Source of the DNA: Saprospiraceae bacterium
GTDB lineage: Bacteria > Bacteroidota > Bacteroidia > Chitinophagales > Saprospiraceae
Length of the DNA: 34,128 nt
Assembly: GCA_013002995.1 (NCBI GenBank)
Contig: JABDLO010000081.1
Location: 1-34,128 of the forward strand
Reading direction: 5' to 3'
The position numbers and the translations under genes were made by a program. Position 1 is the first letter of the stretch; the number at the start of each line of letters is the position of its first letter. Below the pieces are notes generated by a model. The model ran no database searches. It saw nothing but the letters and a program-made list of their open reading frames with translations, and was not told where the DNA came from. This document shows, in pieces, positions 15,814 through 25,076 of the stretch.

Positions 15814-16606
15814 GGTATAAATTGATAATTGAATTAGATAATAACTTGTATACTTCTTTCAATTCAGGAAATTCCTCTAATCGATTTAAATGGGACTCTA
15901 TGACTTCTACATCGTTCCTTCTTGCCGGACCTGTCTGAGCCTGCTTTGGGCCAATAGATTTGATTTTTTTAACTGTTTCTTCCATTAATGGAATGAAATA
16001 TTCAATTTTCAGATCATCTGAATTTACAACTTGCTCTGCCAGGTATACCAGATGATTGACCAGGTTATTGACGATTACAGCTGGCAAGTGCAAATTCTTC
16101 CTTTGTTGATCTCCCATAATATGGATAGAATTTGAAACCAAGCCTGCTAAATCGCACAATTCTTTTATAACAGTATCACTTGAGCCATGAATAAAGAAAG
16201 GAACTCGCTTCATAGAAATCTTCCGGCCATATGTAAAAGATTGAAGCGGATATATCACACCATATTTATTTGCTTGACCGGATGGATTTAAGACTTCAGA
16301 TGATACATTACCAGAAGTATGGGCAATGATGATGTCATGATCTTCACCATTAAAGCTCTCATTCCACTTATATCCTACTTCAGCTATAGCAGAATCACTA
16401 ACTGCAAAAATCACGTAATCTGACGAGTGTAATTCATCTAATGATTGTGCCTTTATACAATCTAGTTTTGATGCAAGCCTGCTCGCATGTTCACTATTTC
16501 TTGACCACACTTTGTCAATCGTAATATGCCCCCTCAACTCCATTCCGAGTCCATAAGCAACATTACCTGAACCAATAAAAGAAACTGATTTAAGGTGATT
16601 AGGCAA
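15797..16606 (-). CDS. Rossmann-like plus DUF2520 domain protein
   Basis: A 269-residue protein. The N-terminal half is a Rossmann fold with the dinucleotide-binding loop SFIGSGNVAYGLG (about 9-21) and VIFAVSDSAIAEV, as in NADP-dependent ketopantoate/pyrroline reductase-like proteins. The C-terminal half carries DUF2520 features: YPLQSFT, the helix HLPAVIVNNLVNHLVYLAE and GPKQAQTGPARRND. The substrate of this family is unknown; a dehydrogenase or reductase role is inferred from the fold. It overlaps ccmF by 8 bases and the downstream unknown gene by 17, so it is probably expressed with the cytochrome c maturation genes. Confidence 0.9.
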   Translation of the reverse strand: MPNHLKSVSFIGSGNVAYGLGMELRGHITIDKVWSRNSEHASRLASKLDCIKAQSLDELHSSDYVIFAVSDSAIAEVGYKWNESFNGEDHDIIIAHTSGNVSSEVLNPSGQANKYGVIYPLQSFTYGRKISMKRVPFFIHGSSDTVIKELCDLAGLVSNSIHIMGDQQRKNLHLPAVIVNNLVNHLVYLAEQVVNSDDLKIEYFIPLMEETVKKIKSIGPKQAQTGPARRNDVEVIESHLNRLEEFPELKEVYKLLSNSIINLYHENNR

Positions 16607-19412
16607 TTTTCGACTTTTTATATATTCTGATGCCCGCTGAATATAAAAAGCCCAGCATCATTAATATGGAACCCAGCCAGAAAAAGTTGATTCCCGGAAA
16701 TACTCTTGCTCTAAGGTAAATCCAATCATTCCGAGGGGCATTTTCAGCAACTTCAACAGGAACAATAAGATCATCATCAATTTCATCTTTGGCAATAAGG
16801 AAGGTGAATTCTTCATTTTCCGGATTGATACCTACAAATCTTATATGCAATCCAGTCTGGGGTATAAATTCATTAAAATGCATCGGTTGATCATTTCGTA
16901 TAAGGAATATAGGTTCAACCAAATGCTGGCCATCTACACTTATCTTAGCTGCGATGGCAATATCACCTTCTTCCTTTTCATAAGCTCGATTAACTGGTTC
17001 TCGATTGAATCCCGTCAACACAATTTCATGGCCTTGATACTTTATATATTCCCCTGCCTTTATGGTGAAAGATTCGTATGACAACTCATTCTGCGGGCTC
17101 AATAGATCATTCATCAGCGTGTCATTGATCTTAACTTTAAGAGAAAGTGGATTGATTAATTCGCCAATGGTAATGACAAGGGCATTATCCAGGGAGAGCA
17201 CAGGCTGTATCTTAAAAGTGGTATCTACTCCGTTGCGCCAGAATTCAAGATTGGCTCCAATTGCAAAATCACTATTGTCAGGATTGAAATTTTTATTTTC
17301 CGGTACGTATGTAATGGAATTAAGCCTTCCGGTAAAGTTAGCTGTACCGAAGGTGTCACCCACCATCACAGGATACTTGATATAATTTAACGTGTCTTCT
17401 ATTTCCTGGGCCATTTCAATATCCCTCTTGTAGGGAGGAATCCCTACGATATCTGTAAAAATATCCTTCTCAACATAATGCTTGGTACTTGGGATCTGGG
17501 CATTTACCTTAGTCCTATCGTTAGAAAGAAGGGTCGATGGATTAAGTGTAAACTCATCAACGACTTTGTTCTCTTCATTCACCTTGGTAAAAGAGAGATT
17601 ATAATAACGCTCTCGTTCTATCAATGTATCAGATTGATATTCTACCCAGTATCCGTTGAGGAATAAGGGAAAATCCTGATACATCAATACTATTTCGCCG
17701 AGGTTTTCATCCGGTACCAATCCTTTCTGACCGAAAGGATCCTTAGAAAGATAAGACATATTCAGTCCACTTGCTAATACTCCAATAATCATTAATGCAA
17801 AGCCCGAATGAGACATTGCAGCAGCAGCAGACCTGGCCTCCACAAATAAGGTCCTGACCAGATAGATTATGTTGGAATATATCGTAAAGAGACACAAAAA
17901 GCCAAGCACTTTATACTGCCACATATTTAACTCAATCCATGAAGCTAAAGCAAAATAAGTAACAACTGAGAGGCCAATTGAAATTCCGACATTGGTCATC
18001 AGTTTTTTCTGTGCTATCCCTTTGAGTGAGCTGGAACGGTACCTCAGGAAAATTGTTACTCCTGAAAGGATAGCGACGAAAACAGCAATCCAGATCTGAT
18101 ATTTGTTGTAATGATCGACAGGATCCTTTATTACCAGACCTTCATATCCGGGATTAAACAGCTCTACAAGCTTATTAAATACTGGCAATGATGTCGCTCC
18201 AATAATTAGGACAGCGGAGAATAGCAAAACAAGTGATCCAATAAACATCCAGAATTCTCGAGAGTAAATAGATTCTTCTCTTTTAGGTTCAGGAATTGAT
18301 TTATATTTTTTAATAAAGAGCCCCAATCCCATCGCTGCAAAGGCAAGTATGAGGATGAGCAACTGTGCTTCTAATCCCATTTCTGTAAATGAATGTACAG
18401 AGGTATCTCCTAATACCCCACTTCTGGTAAGGAAGGTAGAATAAAGAACAAGGATGAAACTAATGAGATATAAAAAGTAGGTTGATCTGATGGAATATCC
18501 AGCATTCTTGGCAATAAGGTGGGTATGTACTCCAGCTACGAGTGTCAGCCAGGGAACAAAAGATGCATTCTCCACTGGATCCCATGCCCAGAAACCACCA
18601 AATGTAAGTGCTTCATAAGCCCAGGCACTTCCCATTAATATTCCCACTCCGAATATGAAAGTGGAAAACAACGCCCATGGAAATGCTGGCTTTAACCATT
18701 CTTTATGTCGACCTGTGAGCAGTCCTCCAATTGCAAATCCGAACGGGATGATCACTGATGCAAATCCAAGAAAAAGAACCGGAGGATGAATGGTATTCCA
18801 ATAATTTTGCAAAAGCGGATTAAGGCCGTTTCCTTCAATTAATGACAGATAATCAGCATTGGCAAATATCGGAGCATCAATAGACTGCCTCAACAACACC
18901 AATGGATTGATACCAATCCGGGTGGCCCACTCTCCCACTTCAACATGAATACCCAATAACATGGTATTGATTAGTAGCTGAGCGAGAGCTATCGTAAATA
19001 TTATCGGTGACTCCCATTTCTTCGCTTTTGCCATCACGACAAATCCCAGGATGATGTGCCAGAACATCCATAACATAAAGCTTCCTTCCTGGCCTTCCCA
19101 GAAAGCAGAGAATATATATTGAGAAGGTAGTTCAGTATTAACATGCTGAAATACATAGTAATATTCAAACATTTTATTGCCCATGGCATAAAAGATCATC
19201 CCTATGATGACCATCATTGAAACACCGTGGATTGTAAAGGAACCTCTACCTATTGATTTCCATCTGCTTGAGTCCTCGTTATTCCTTAAATGCAAAGTGT
19301 CTTTCAGATAAGCATAAGCTGCCAGAGCACTCATGGCAAACGAAAGAATTAAAAGAAAATGACCCAGGTAATGTATCCAAAGGCTTTCGCCTATATACTG
19401 CACTTCACTCAT
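16599..19412 (-). CDS. ccmF: Cytochrome c maturation heme lyase subunit CcmF/CcsA family
   Basis: A 937-residue multi-spanning inner-membrane protein. It contains the heme-handling tryptophan-rich WWD-type motif FGGFWAWDPVENASFVPWL (about 268-286), preceded by conserved NPLLQNYWNTIHPPVLFLG, and ends with a final membrane segment near 910-930. CcmF proteins accept heme from CcmE and attach it to the CxxCH motif of apocytochrome c in the periplasm. The protein is long for the family (E. coli CcmF is about 650), because of a roughly 300-residue periplasmic region between about 560 and 900, which is normal in Bacteroidota homologues as far as I know. Its ATG shares one base with the ccmE stop (TAATG). 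CcmA, CcmB, CcmC and CcmH are not in the window. Confidence 0.92.
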   Translation of the reverse strand: MSEVQYIGESLWIHYLGHFLLILSFAMSALAAYAYLKDTLHLRNNEDSSRWKSIGRGSFTIHGVSMMVIIGMIFYAMGNKMFEYYYVFQHVNTELPSQYIFSAFWEGQEGSFMLWMFWHIILGFVVMAKAKKWESPIIFTIALAQLLINTMLLGIHVEVGEWATRIGINPLVLLRQSIDAPIFANADYLSLIEGNGLNPLLQNYWNTIHPPVLFLGFASVIIPFGFAIGGLLTGRHKEWLKPAFPWALFSTFIFGVGILMGSAWAYEALTFGGFWAWDPVENASFVPWLTLVAGVHTHLIAKNAGYSIRSTYFLYLISFILVLYSTFLTRSGVLGDTSVHSFTEMGLEAQLLILILAFAAMGLGLFIKKYKSIPEPKREESIYSREFWMFIGSLVLLFSAVLIIGATSLPVFNKLVELFNPGYEGLVIKDPVDHYNKYQIWIAVFVAILSGVTIFLRYRSSSLKGIAQKKLMTNVGISIGLSVVTYFALASWIELNMWQYKVLGFLCLFTIYSNIIYLVRTLFVEARSAAAAMSHSGFALMIIGVLASGLNMSYLSKDPFGQKGLVPDENLGEIVLMYQDFPLFLNGYWVEYQSDTLIERERYYNLSFTKVNEENKVVDEFTLNPSTLLSNDRTKVNAQIPSTKHYVEKDIFTDIVGIPPYKRDIEMAQEIEDTLNYIKYPVMVGDTFGTANFTGRLNSITYVPENKNFNPDNSDFAIGANLEFWRNGVDTTFKIQPVLSLDNALVITIGELINPLSLKVKINDTLMNDLLSPQNELSYESFTIKAGEYIKYQGHEIVLTGFNREPVNRAYEKEEGDIAIAAKISVDGQHLVEPIFLIRNDQPMHFNEFIPQTGLHIRFVGINPENEEFTFLIAKDEIDDDLIVPVEVAENAPRNDWIYLRARVFPGINFFWLGSILMMLGFLYSAGIRIYKKSKIA

Positions 19413-19804
19413 TAAGTCTCAGATTTTAAAAAGATCTCTTCATTTTTGTACTTGGATGGGCATTTCATTAAGATCTCATCAGCCACAAATTGTCCTTCCT
19501 GAATTTCTCCCGTAAGAACAATCTGTTCCGACATTTCAAAATCCTGCGGTTTAGGTTGCAGTAAAACGACCTCCCGAATCTTTCCATCTTCATCTTTCAT
19601 ATGAAAAGTGGTTTTATTAGGATCAACCTCGGGGGCAAAGACTACATCCTTACTCAGATCCAATTGGCCTACGATTTTTACTCTTTGTCCTGTCGTTTCC
19701 GCAATTTCAAAATTAGCATAAGTACTGACATCCTTAGACGCTGTAATGAATATAACTATTGAAGCGGCAATGATCAGTATAGCGATTATATGGATCTTCT
19801 TCAT
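19412..19804 (-). CDS. ccmE: Heme chaperone CcmE, cysteine (CxxxY) type
   Basis: CcmE carries heme covalently in the periplasm and delivers it to CcmF. The 130-residue protein has an N-terminal membrane anchor (about 4-22) and a small OB-fold domain with QRVKIVGQL, the FHMKDEDG strand and VLTGEIQEGQFVADEILMKCPSKY. The heme-binding position, histidine in the E. coli HxxxY motif, is a cysteine here: C115-P-S-K-Y119. The Cys form is known from archaeal and Desulfovibrio CcmE (the system I* variant). It is the first gene of the ccmE-ccmF-DUF2520-unknown run and has a TAnnTTTG box upstream. Length and fold fit the family well. Confidence 0.93.
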   Translation of the reverse strand: MKKIHIIAILIIAASIVIFITASKDVSTYANFEIAETTGQRVKIVGQLDLSKDVVFAPEVDPNKTTFHMKDEDGKIREVVLLQPKPQDFEMSEQIVLTGEIQEGQFVADEILMKCPSKYKNEEIFLKSET

Positions 19805-20149
19805 ATCATGTTATTTAAGAGATCAATTGATTTTCCAGCTCCTGAAAATCGTCACAAAAGTAACGATAATTAAACGGATGAAAGAGGAAAAAGATTATTC
19901 TTTAGACTAATTCTAAACAATAATATGCGAATACTGTACTTCAATACACTCATTGTAGTTCAGTTGAATTATTTCTTAAAAAAAATATTAGAGTGAGAAT
20001 GAAATATCTCGGTTCCACTTTTCTTATTTCCTGAAGATAATTCATTGAATTACAGAAGTTTTATACCGCATATAATTATCGAGTATAAAAAGTTAAAGAA
20101 TTCAGCTTCAGTAAGTATCATATTTAAGCCACGATAATGTGTTACATTT
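19805..20149. other. 345-base intergenic region between divergent ccmE and ftsE
   Basis: This is the largest gene-free stretch in the window. It is AT-rich, has many stops in all frames, and carries a -7 box for ccmE near its left end and one for ftsE at its right end. I see no tRNA, riboswitch-like structure, terminator or repeat in it. The middle part (about 19900-20110) remains unexplained. Confidence 0.6.
19855..19862 (-). promoter_or_regulatory. -7 promoter element of the ccmE run
   Basis: TACTTTTG on the minus strand matches TAnnTTTG and lies 50 bases before the ccmE ATG. No -33 TTG is seen at 17-23 bases. Confidence 0.4.
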
Positions 20150-20150
20150 G
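20143..20150 (+). promoter_or_regulatory. -7 promoter element of ftsE
   Basis: TACATTTG matches TAnnTTTG and ends 17 bases before the ATG at 20168. It includes the possible GTG start at 20150, which argues that the GTG is promoter DNA and not the start codon. Confidence 0.45.
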
Positions 20151-20167
20151 TGGCTCACATTCTATCC

Positions 20168-20848
20168 ATGCTTCACAATACTAAAATCATAGAGCTACAG
20201 AATGTATCCATATCCAATGGCGACATTACTGTATTCGAAGGTCTCAATTTTGAGCTTGTTGAGGCGGAGTTCTGTTATGTTGTAGGGAAGTCCGGGAGTG
20301 GCAAGTCTTCTCTTCTGAAATCCCTCTATGGAGAGCTTCCAATTACTGGAGGAAAAGCTCAAACCCTGGGTACAGATTTAAGATCGTTATCTATTAAGGA
20401 TATTCCTTTTCTGAGAAGAAAAATAGGAATGGTATTCCAGGATTTTCAGTTGTTTCACAGATGGTCAGTTAAAGAAAACCTCAACTTTGTATTAAAGGCA
20501 ACAGATTGGAAATCAGAAACAGAGAGACACCAACGAATCAATGAAGTTCTTGAAGCAGTTGATCTTACTCATAAAATCAATCAACAGGTTTTCACGCTAT
20601 CAGGTGGTGAGCAGCAACGACTTGCCATTGCCAGAGCGATACTGAACAAACCGCAATTACTGATTGCTGATGAACCCACTGGAAATCTTGATCCGGAATC
20701 AAGTGACAATATCTTATACCTGATTGCTGATCTTGCTTCAAGGAATAAAATGGCAGTATTATTTGCAACACATGATCAGCGGATATTACAGAAATTTCCG
20801 GCGAGGGTTTTCAGGTGTGAGCAAGGACAACTGATTGAGATCGATTAA
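20168..20848 (+). CDS. ftsE: FtsE-like cell division ABC ATPase
   Basis: A 226-residue ABC ATPase with Walker [10 protein letters not shown] (40-48), Q-loop VFQDFQLF (89-96), signature [15 protein letters not shown] (144-158), Walker B LLIADEP (164-170) followed by TGNLDPE, and switch ATHD. The Q-loop FQDFQLF, the GNLD after Walker B and the small size are characteristic of FtsE, which works with FtsX at the division site. The frame extends upstream to a GTG at 20150, but the ATG at 20168 gives the usual N-terminus ([10 protein letters not shown]) and lies after the promoter box. It is monocistronic; ftsX is 15.5 kb away on the other strand. A LolD-type ATPase is the main alternative, less likely with no permease adjacent. 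Confidence 0.85.
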   Translation: MLHNTKIIELQNVSISNGDITVFEGLNFELVEAEFCYVVGKSGSGKSSLLKSLYGELPITGGKAQTLGTDLRSLSIKDIPFLRRKIGMVFQDFQLFHRWSVKENLNFVLKATDWKSETERHQRINEVLEAVDLTHKINQQVFTLSGGEQQRLAIARAILNKPQLLIADEPTGNLDPESSDNILYLIADLASRNKMAVLFATHDQRILQKFPARVFRCEQGQLIEID

Positions 20849-22938
20849 TAGTTTTGAATCTGTTCAATTGCAGCCTCCGCACTATTTACAGGAAACTTAC
20901 ACACCTTATTTTTACACACATAGATCATATCCTCATCCTGGAGTTTATTTTCCAGTAATGGAAGGTGTTCTGAAGTTCCTCCCATATAATATGCATGAGG
21001 AATAAAGGATTGATCCATATCTAATTTCAATTGAGCTGCACCTTGACCCATAATCGCTACTTCAAAAGGTGACTCCTTTACCATTAACATCAATCGACAC
21101 CAATTAGAATAAAAGCCAGGTTGGCGAGCGGATAAGATAACAGGCAACAGGTTATTCAACATTTTTTCAGACCTATTGACCCAGGTCTTATTTCCAAAAT
21201 AGGAACCTAATTTCATTAAGTTATGTGCCATTACAGAATTTGAACCTGGAATTACATTATCTGTATAGTCCGTTTTTCTTGCAACCAGAGGTGGATCTAT
21301 GTCACTTGTATAGTAAAACATATCATTGTCATCATTTGAGAAATGATCAACTGCATAGAACATTAATTTTTTGGCAGTATCTAGCCATTTCACCTCAAAG
21401 GTCTGTTCATATAACTGAACAAAAGCCTGTATTACATGGGCATAATCATCAAGAAATCCGTTGATGCTAACTACCTCGTCTTTATAATTCCTTGAGATCC
21501 TATGATCTCCATCAATCATTTTATTAGAAATAAAATCAGCTATTGCAACCGCAGCATCCAGGTATTTCTGATCCAGTGTGGCTTTATAAACGGATATCAA
21601 TCCACTCATTGTAAGCCCATTCCAGCTTGTCAGTACCTTATCATCTAAGCCAGGCTTCTCTCTTAAAGCCCTGACATTAAACAATTTATCTTTTGATATT
21701 CTCAGTTTTTCCTTCAATTCATCCACTTTCATATTCTTATCAGCAGCGAATGTTGAGACTTCATCTGTGTGAAATAGAATATTGTTTCCTTCCCAGTTCC
21801 CTTCATCTGTACAAGAGAAAAATTCTTTAAACAGTTGAGCATCAGGTCCAAGAATTTCATCTAATTCTGAAGTGGTCCATACATAAAACGTTCCCTCTTC
21901 TCCTTCACTGTCTGCATCATAAGATGAGTAAAACCCTCCTGAAGGATCTTTCATTTCCCTGATCATAAAATCAGCAGTTTCTTTGACAACGTCTAGGTAT
22001 CTTTCTTTTGCCGTAAGGCGGTAAGCATCACTATATAAGCTCAACAGCTGTCCATTGTCATACAGCATTTTTTCAAAATGAGGTACTTTCCAGTAAGGGT
22101 CTACTGAATATCGGGCAAATCCACCACCCAGGTGATCATAAATACCACCAGCTGCCATTTTATCAAGTGTTACTTCAACGGCATCCAGCACCTGTTGATT
22201 TTCTGTCAGTGCATATGCATGAAGTAAATATTCATAATTGTTGGGCATCGGAAATTTGGGTGCTCCCTGGGTGCCTCCATCAACGAGATCGATATTTTCA
22301 AGGAATGCTTGAGTAACATCACTGACCATTCCTTCTGTAATCTGTTCTTCTTTAGTGTTGACTTCGACACCACCATATGCTGCAATTCCTTTGGTTATCC
22401 CTTCAGCAGATCGCTCAAGTCTCGCCAGGTCATTTGTGAATAAATCATTGAATTGTTCTAGAATTTTAACCCACCGATCTTTAGGAAAATAAGTCCCTGC
22501 CCATACTGGTCTACCATCCGGTAAGGCAAATGCGTTCAATGGCCAACCACATGACCCTCCAGAGGCTAGATGACAGGCAGTCATATATACATCATCAATG
22601 TCGGGTCTTTCTTCTTTATCCACTTTAATATTGATAAAGTATTCATTCATAATTGCCGCAACTGAATCATCTTCAAATGATTCGTGCTCCATCACATGGC
22701 ACCAGTGGCATGCAGCATACCCGATGCTGATGATCAACATCTTATTCTCTTTTTTGGCTTTTTCCAGAGCTTCCTCTCCCCAGGGATACCACTCTACTGG
22801 ATTGTAAGCATGCTGTAGTAAATAGGGACTCGATTGATCCACTAAATGATTTCCTTGCTTTTTATTTTCAGTCATATCACACGATATTAATTGAATGATG
22901 ATCGTTAAACAGACAAAGGACTCAAAAATATGCTTCAT
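20845..22938 (-). CDS. DUF255 thioredoxin-like / six-hairpin lipoprotein (YyaL, SPATA20 family)
   Basis: A protein of about 697 residues with a lipoprotein signal: [20 protein letters not shown], lipobox LISC with the lipid-carrying Cys at residue 20. I start it at the ATG at 22938; the frame opens at 22959 but the extra seven residues would spoil the signal. The mature part begins with the DUF255 thioredoxin-fold region: [24 protein letters not shown] and [16 protein letters not shown], the latter with a CxxC pair. After it comes a long alpha/alpha-barrel-like region resembling six-hairpin glycosidases ([32 protein letters not shown]). The family's biochemical function is unknown. Most homologues are cytoplasmic, so the lipoprotein anchor is notable. 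The end overlaps the ftsE stop by four bases (convergent). Confidence 0.9.
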   Translation of the reverse strand: MKHIFESFVCLTIIIQLISCDMTENKKQGNHLVDQSSPYLLQHAYNPVEWYPWGEEALEKAKKENKMLIISIGYAACHWCHVMEHESFEDDSVAAIMNEYFINIKVDKEERPDIDDVYMTACHLASGGSCGWPLNAFALPDGRPVWAGTYFPKDRWVKILEQFNDLFTNDLARLERSAEGITKGIAAYGGVEVNTKEEQITEGMVSDVTQAFLENIDLVDGGTQGAPKFPMPNNYEYLLHAYALTENQQVLDAVEVTLDKMAAGGIYDHLGGGFARYSVDPYWKVPHFEKMLYDNGQLLSLYSDAYRLTAKERYLDVVKETADFMIREMKDPSGGFYSSYDADSEGEEGTFYVWTTSELDEILGPDAQLFKEFFSCTDEGNWEGNNILFHTDEVSTFAADKNMKVDELKEKLRISKDKLFNVRALREKPGLDDKVLTSWNGLTMSGLISVYKATLDQKYLDAAVAIADFISNKMIDGDHRISRNYKDEVVSINGFLDDYAHVIQAFVQLYEQTFEVKWLDTAKKLMFYAVDHFSNDDNDMFYYTSDIDPPLVARKTDYTDNVIPGSNSVMAHNLMKLGSYFGNKTWVNRSEKMLNNLLPVILSARQPGFYSNWCRLMLMVKESPFEVAIMGQGAAQLKLDMDQSFIPHAYYMGGTSEHLPLLENKLQDEDMIYVCKNKVCKFPVNSAEAAIEQIQNY

Positions 22939-23109
22939 AAAAAGTGATCTGGGTAACAAAGGTGATCTTAATGTTTATTTCACGCCACGAATATAATTAA
23001 ATAGAAAAGTCTGTTTTATCTAAAGGGCTCTAGTAATAAATATTATGTCTTTAAGTCACTAACAAATATGATTTTTTCATATATATTTATCGAAAAATAA
23101 TCAGAACCC

Positions 23110-23580
23110 ATGAAATGGAGAACTTTTAACGGTAATCGAATTGATATCCCCATTAAATCGAAAGTTGAAGAAACCATTATCAGAGAAACAAACCTTGGAT
23201 ACAAACTAAAAGTCTGTATTGGGTCGGATAGCCTGGTCAGAGGTGAGGATATTGAATTTGCTACTGTGATCGTTTTCCTTCGTGAGCACAGGGGTGGTTT
23301 CATGTACATCTCCAATGACCGTATAACTCAAACCATGTCAGTCAAAGAAAGGATGATAGCGGAAGTTGCTAAATCTGTTGAAATTGCATATCACCTTTGT
23401 GATCTACTGGACAAATATGATGTCGATCTCGAGGTACATGCCGACATCAACACCAACCCTGGATTTAAATCCAATGTTGCCCTAAGAGAGGCAATGGGAT
23501 ATATTCTTGGGATGGGATTCGTGTTTAAAGCTAAACCAGATGCTTTTGCTTCTTCTTATTGTGCCGATAAAATGATATAA
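23110..23580 (+). CDS. YkuK-like (DUF458) RNase H-fold protein
   Basis: A 156-residue cytoplasmic protein matching the YkuK/DUF458 family of RNase H-like proteins. The motif KVCIGSDSLVRGEDIEFATVIVF (about 34-56) carries D40 and E49, followed by RGGFMYI, EVHADINTNPGFKSN (with D112) and GFVFKAKPDAFASSYCADK (with D144), so the acidic residues expected of an RNase H active site are present. The actual substrate is not known. It is a single plus-strand gene with 150 bases before it and an AT-rich inverted repeat 27 bases after it. Confidence 0.85.
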   Translation: MKWRTFNGNRIDIPIKSKVEETIIRETNLGYKLKVCIGSDSLVRGEDIEFATVIVFLREHRGGFMYISNDRITQTMSVKERMIAEVAKSVEIAYHLCDLLDKYDVDLEVHADINTNPGFKSNVALREAMGYILGMGFVFKAKPDAFASSYCADKMI

Positions 23581-23606
23581 AACTTATATTCGCGGTCTCG
23601 ATATTA

Positions 23607-23632
23607 AACCATAAATAATGAACTTTATGGTT
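23607..23632 (+). repeat. AT-rich inverted repeat after the YkuK-like gene
   Basis: AACCATAAA and TTTATGGTT form a perfect 9-pair stem with an 8-base loop, followed 9 bases later by TTTTT. It could be a weak terminator for the YkuK-like gene or an operator before the M16 peptidase pair. Confidence 0.45.
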
Positions 23633-23677
23633 CAATTATCTTTTTAAAAATCAGAATAGAAAATACTTTGTTCAAGA

Positions 23678-23705
23678 TTGAATCATATATGATTCGCTAG
23701 CTTTA
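23678..23705 (+). promoter_or_regulatory. Candidate promoter of the M16 peptidase pair
   Basis: TTG at 23678-23680 is separated by 17 bases from TAGCTTTA (23698-23705), one mismatch from TAnnTTTG. The start codon follows at 23727. The match is partial. Confidence 0.3.
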
Positions 23706-23726
23706 TTTTATTAATCAAATAAGTAT

Positions 23727-25049
23727 ATGAAAAAATTATTGTTCTTTATTCTCTGTCTATTTACTGGGATGGTCAGTAATGCACAGATGAATAATATCGA
23801 ATTCGTTGAGTATGATCTCGACAATGGCCTACACGTTATACTTCATCAGGACAACTCCACTCCTATTGTTACGGTGTCTGTTATGTATCATGTAGGAAGC
23901 AAAAATGAGAATCCTAACAGAACGGGTTTTGCACACTTTTTTGAGCATCTATTATTCGAAGGTTCAGAAAACATAGGAAGAGGTGAATATAGCAGATATG
24001 TTGAAGAAGCAGGAGGCACCCTCAATGCCAACACTTCTTATGATAGAACTTATTACTATGAAACGTTACCTTCTAACCAGCTTGAGCTGGGAATGTGGTT
24101 AGAATCTGAACGGATGCTACATGCTAAAGTTGATCAAAAGGGCATTGATACTCAAAGAGAAGTAGTTAAGGAAGAAAAGCGCCAGACCATGGACAACCGT
24201 CCTTATGGAAAGCTGTTGATGGAAACGATGAAACGGGCATTTAAGGTGCACCCTTACCAATGGTCCATCATTGGTTCAATGGACCACCTCAATGCTGCTC
24301 AGGAAGCAGATTATGTCAATTTCTACAAAAAATACTATGTTCCTAACAATGCAGTTTTATCCATTGCAGGCGATATTGACATAGAACAAACAAAAATTTA
24401 CGTTGATAAATATTTTGGTTCTATACCGCCAGGAAAAGGAATCATTGAAAGGCCTAATATTGTAGAGCCGCCATTAACCAGTGAAACAATAGATACAGTT
24501 TATGATAACATTCAACTTCCGGCAGTAGTACTTGGATATAGAATTCCAGCACAAGGAACTCCTGACTATTATGCAGTCACCTTGCTAGGTCAATTATTGG
24601 CACAAGGTCAGAGTTCACGCCTTCATAAGTCGATGGTCGACGAACAGCAAAAAGCACTAGCCGTAGGTAGTTTCCCACTTCCATTAGAAGATCCGGGATT
24701 GAATCTTGCTTTCGGAATAACTAATATGGGGGTTGATCCTTCTCAATTAATAGAGGGAATGACCCTAGAAATAGAACGAACTCAGAATGAACTCATTAGT
24801 GATGAGGAATTTCAGAAATTGAAAAATCAGGTTGAGAATACGTTCGTTTCTTCTAATTCAAGAGTTGCCGGTATTGCTGAATCACTCGCCAACTATCACA
24901 TGTATTATGGAGATGCCAACCTTATCAATACAGAGCTTGAAAGATATTTAAGTGTAACAAAGGAAGACATTCAGAGGGTTGCCAATAAATACTTCACGCG
25001 AGATAATCGAGTTGTGCTTTATTACTTACCACAACCAGCAACACCTTAA
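23727..25049 (+). CDS. M16 family zinc metallopeptidase, catalytic subunit, secreted
   Basis: A 440-residue M16 (pitrilysin/processing peptidase-like) protein with a signal peptide (MKKLLFFILCLFTGMVSNA, cut before Q20), so it acts in the periplasm or beyond. The inverted zinc motif HxxEH is intact as H70-F-F-E73-H74, and the following REVVKEEKR segment near residue 144-152 supplies the third zinc ligand region. A single pair of M16 domains is present, half the size of pitrilysin, as in bacterial heterodimeric M16 enzymes. The next gene, 27 bases downstream, encodes the zinc-less partner. Together they probably form a two-chain chamber that degrades peptides in the envelope; the substrate is unknown. 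Confidence 0.92.
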   Translation: MKKLLFFILCLFTGMVSNAQMNNIEFVEYDLDNGLHVILHQDNSTPIVTVSVMYHVGSKNENPNRTGFAHFFEHLLFEGSENIGRGEYSRYVEEAGGTLNANTSYDRTYYYETLPSNQLELGMWLESERMLHAKVDQKGIDTQREVVKEEKRQTMDNRPYGKLLMETMKRAFKVHPYQWSIIGSMDHLNAAQEADYVNFYKKYYVPNNAVLSIAGDIDIEQTKIYVDKYFGSIPPGKGIIERPNIVEPPLTSETIDTVYDNIQLPAVVLGYRIPAQGTPDYYAVTLLGQLLAQGQSSRLHKSMVDEQQKALAVGSFPLPLEDPGLNLAFGITNMGVDPSQLIEGMTLEIERTQNELISDEEFQKLKNQVENTFVSSNSRVAGIAESLANYHMYYGDANLINTELERYLSVTKEDIQRVANKYFTRDNRVVLYYLPQPATP

Positions 25050-25076
25050 TTTATTAAATCAAGAAATAGAAATAAA

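Noticed and set aside
20150-20167. GTG start for ftsE
   Set aside because: The GTG is part of a TAnnTTTG promoter box; the ATG at 20168 gives the family N-terminus.
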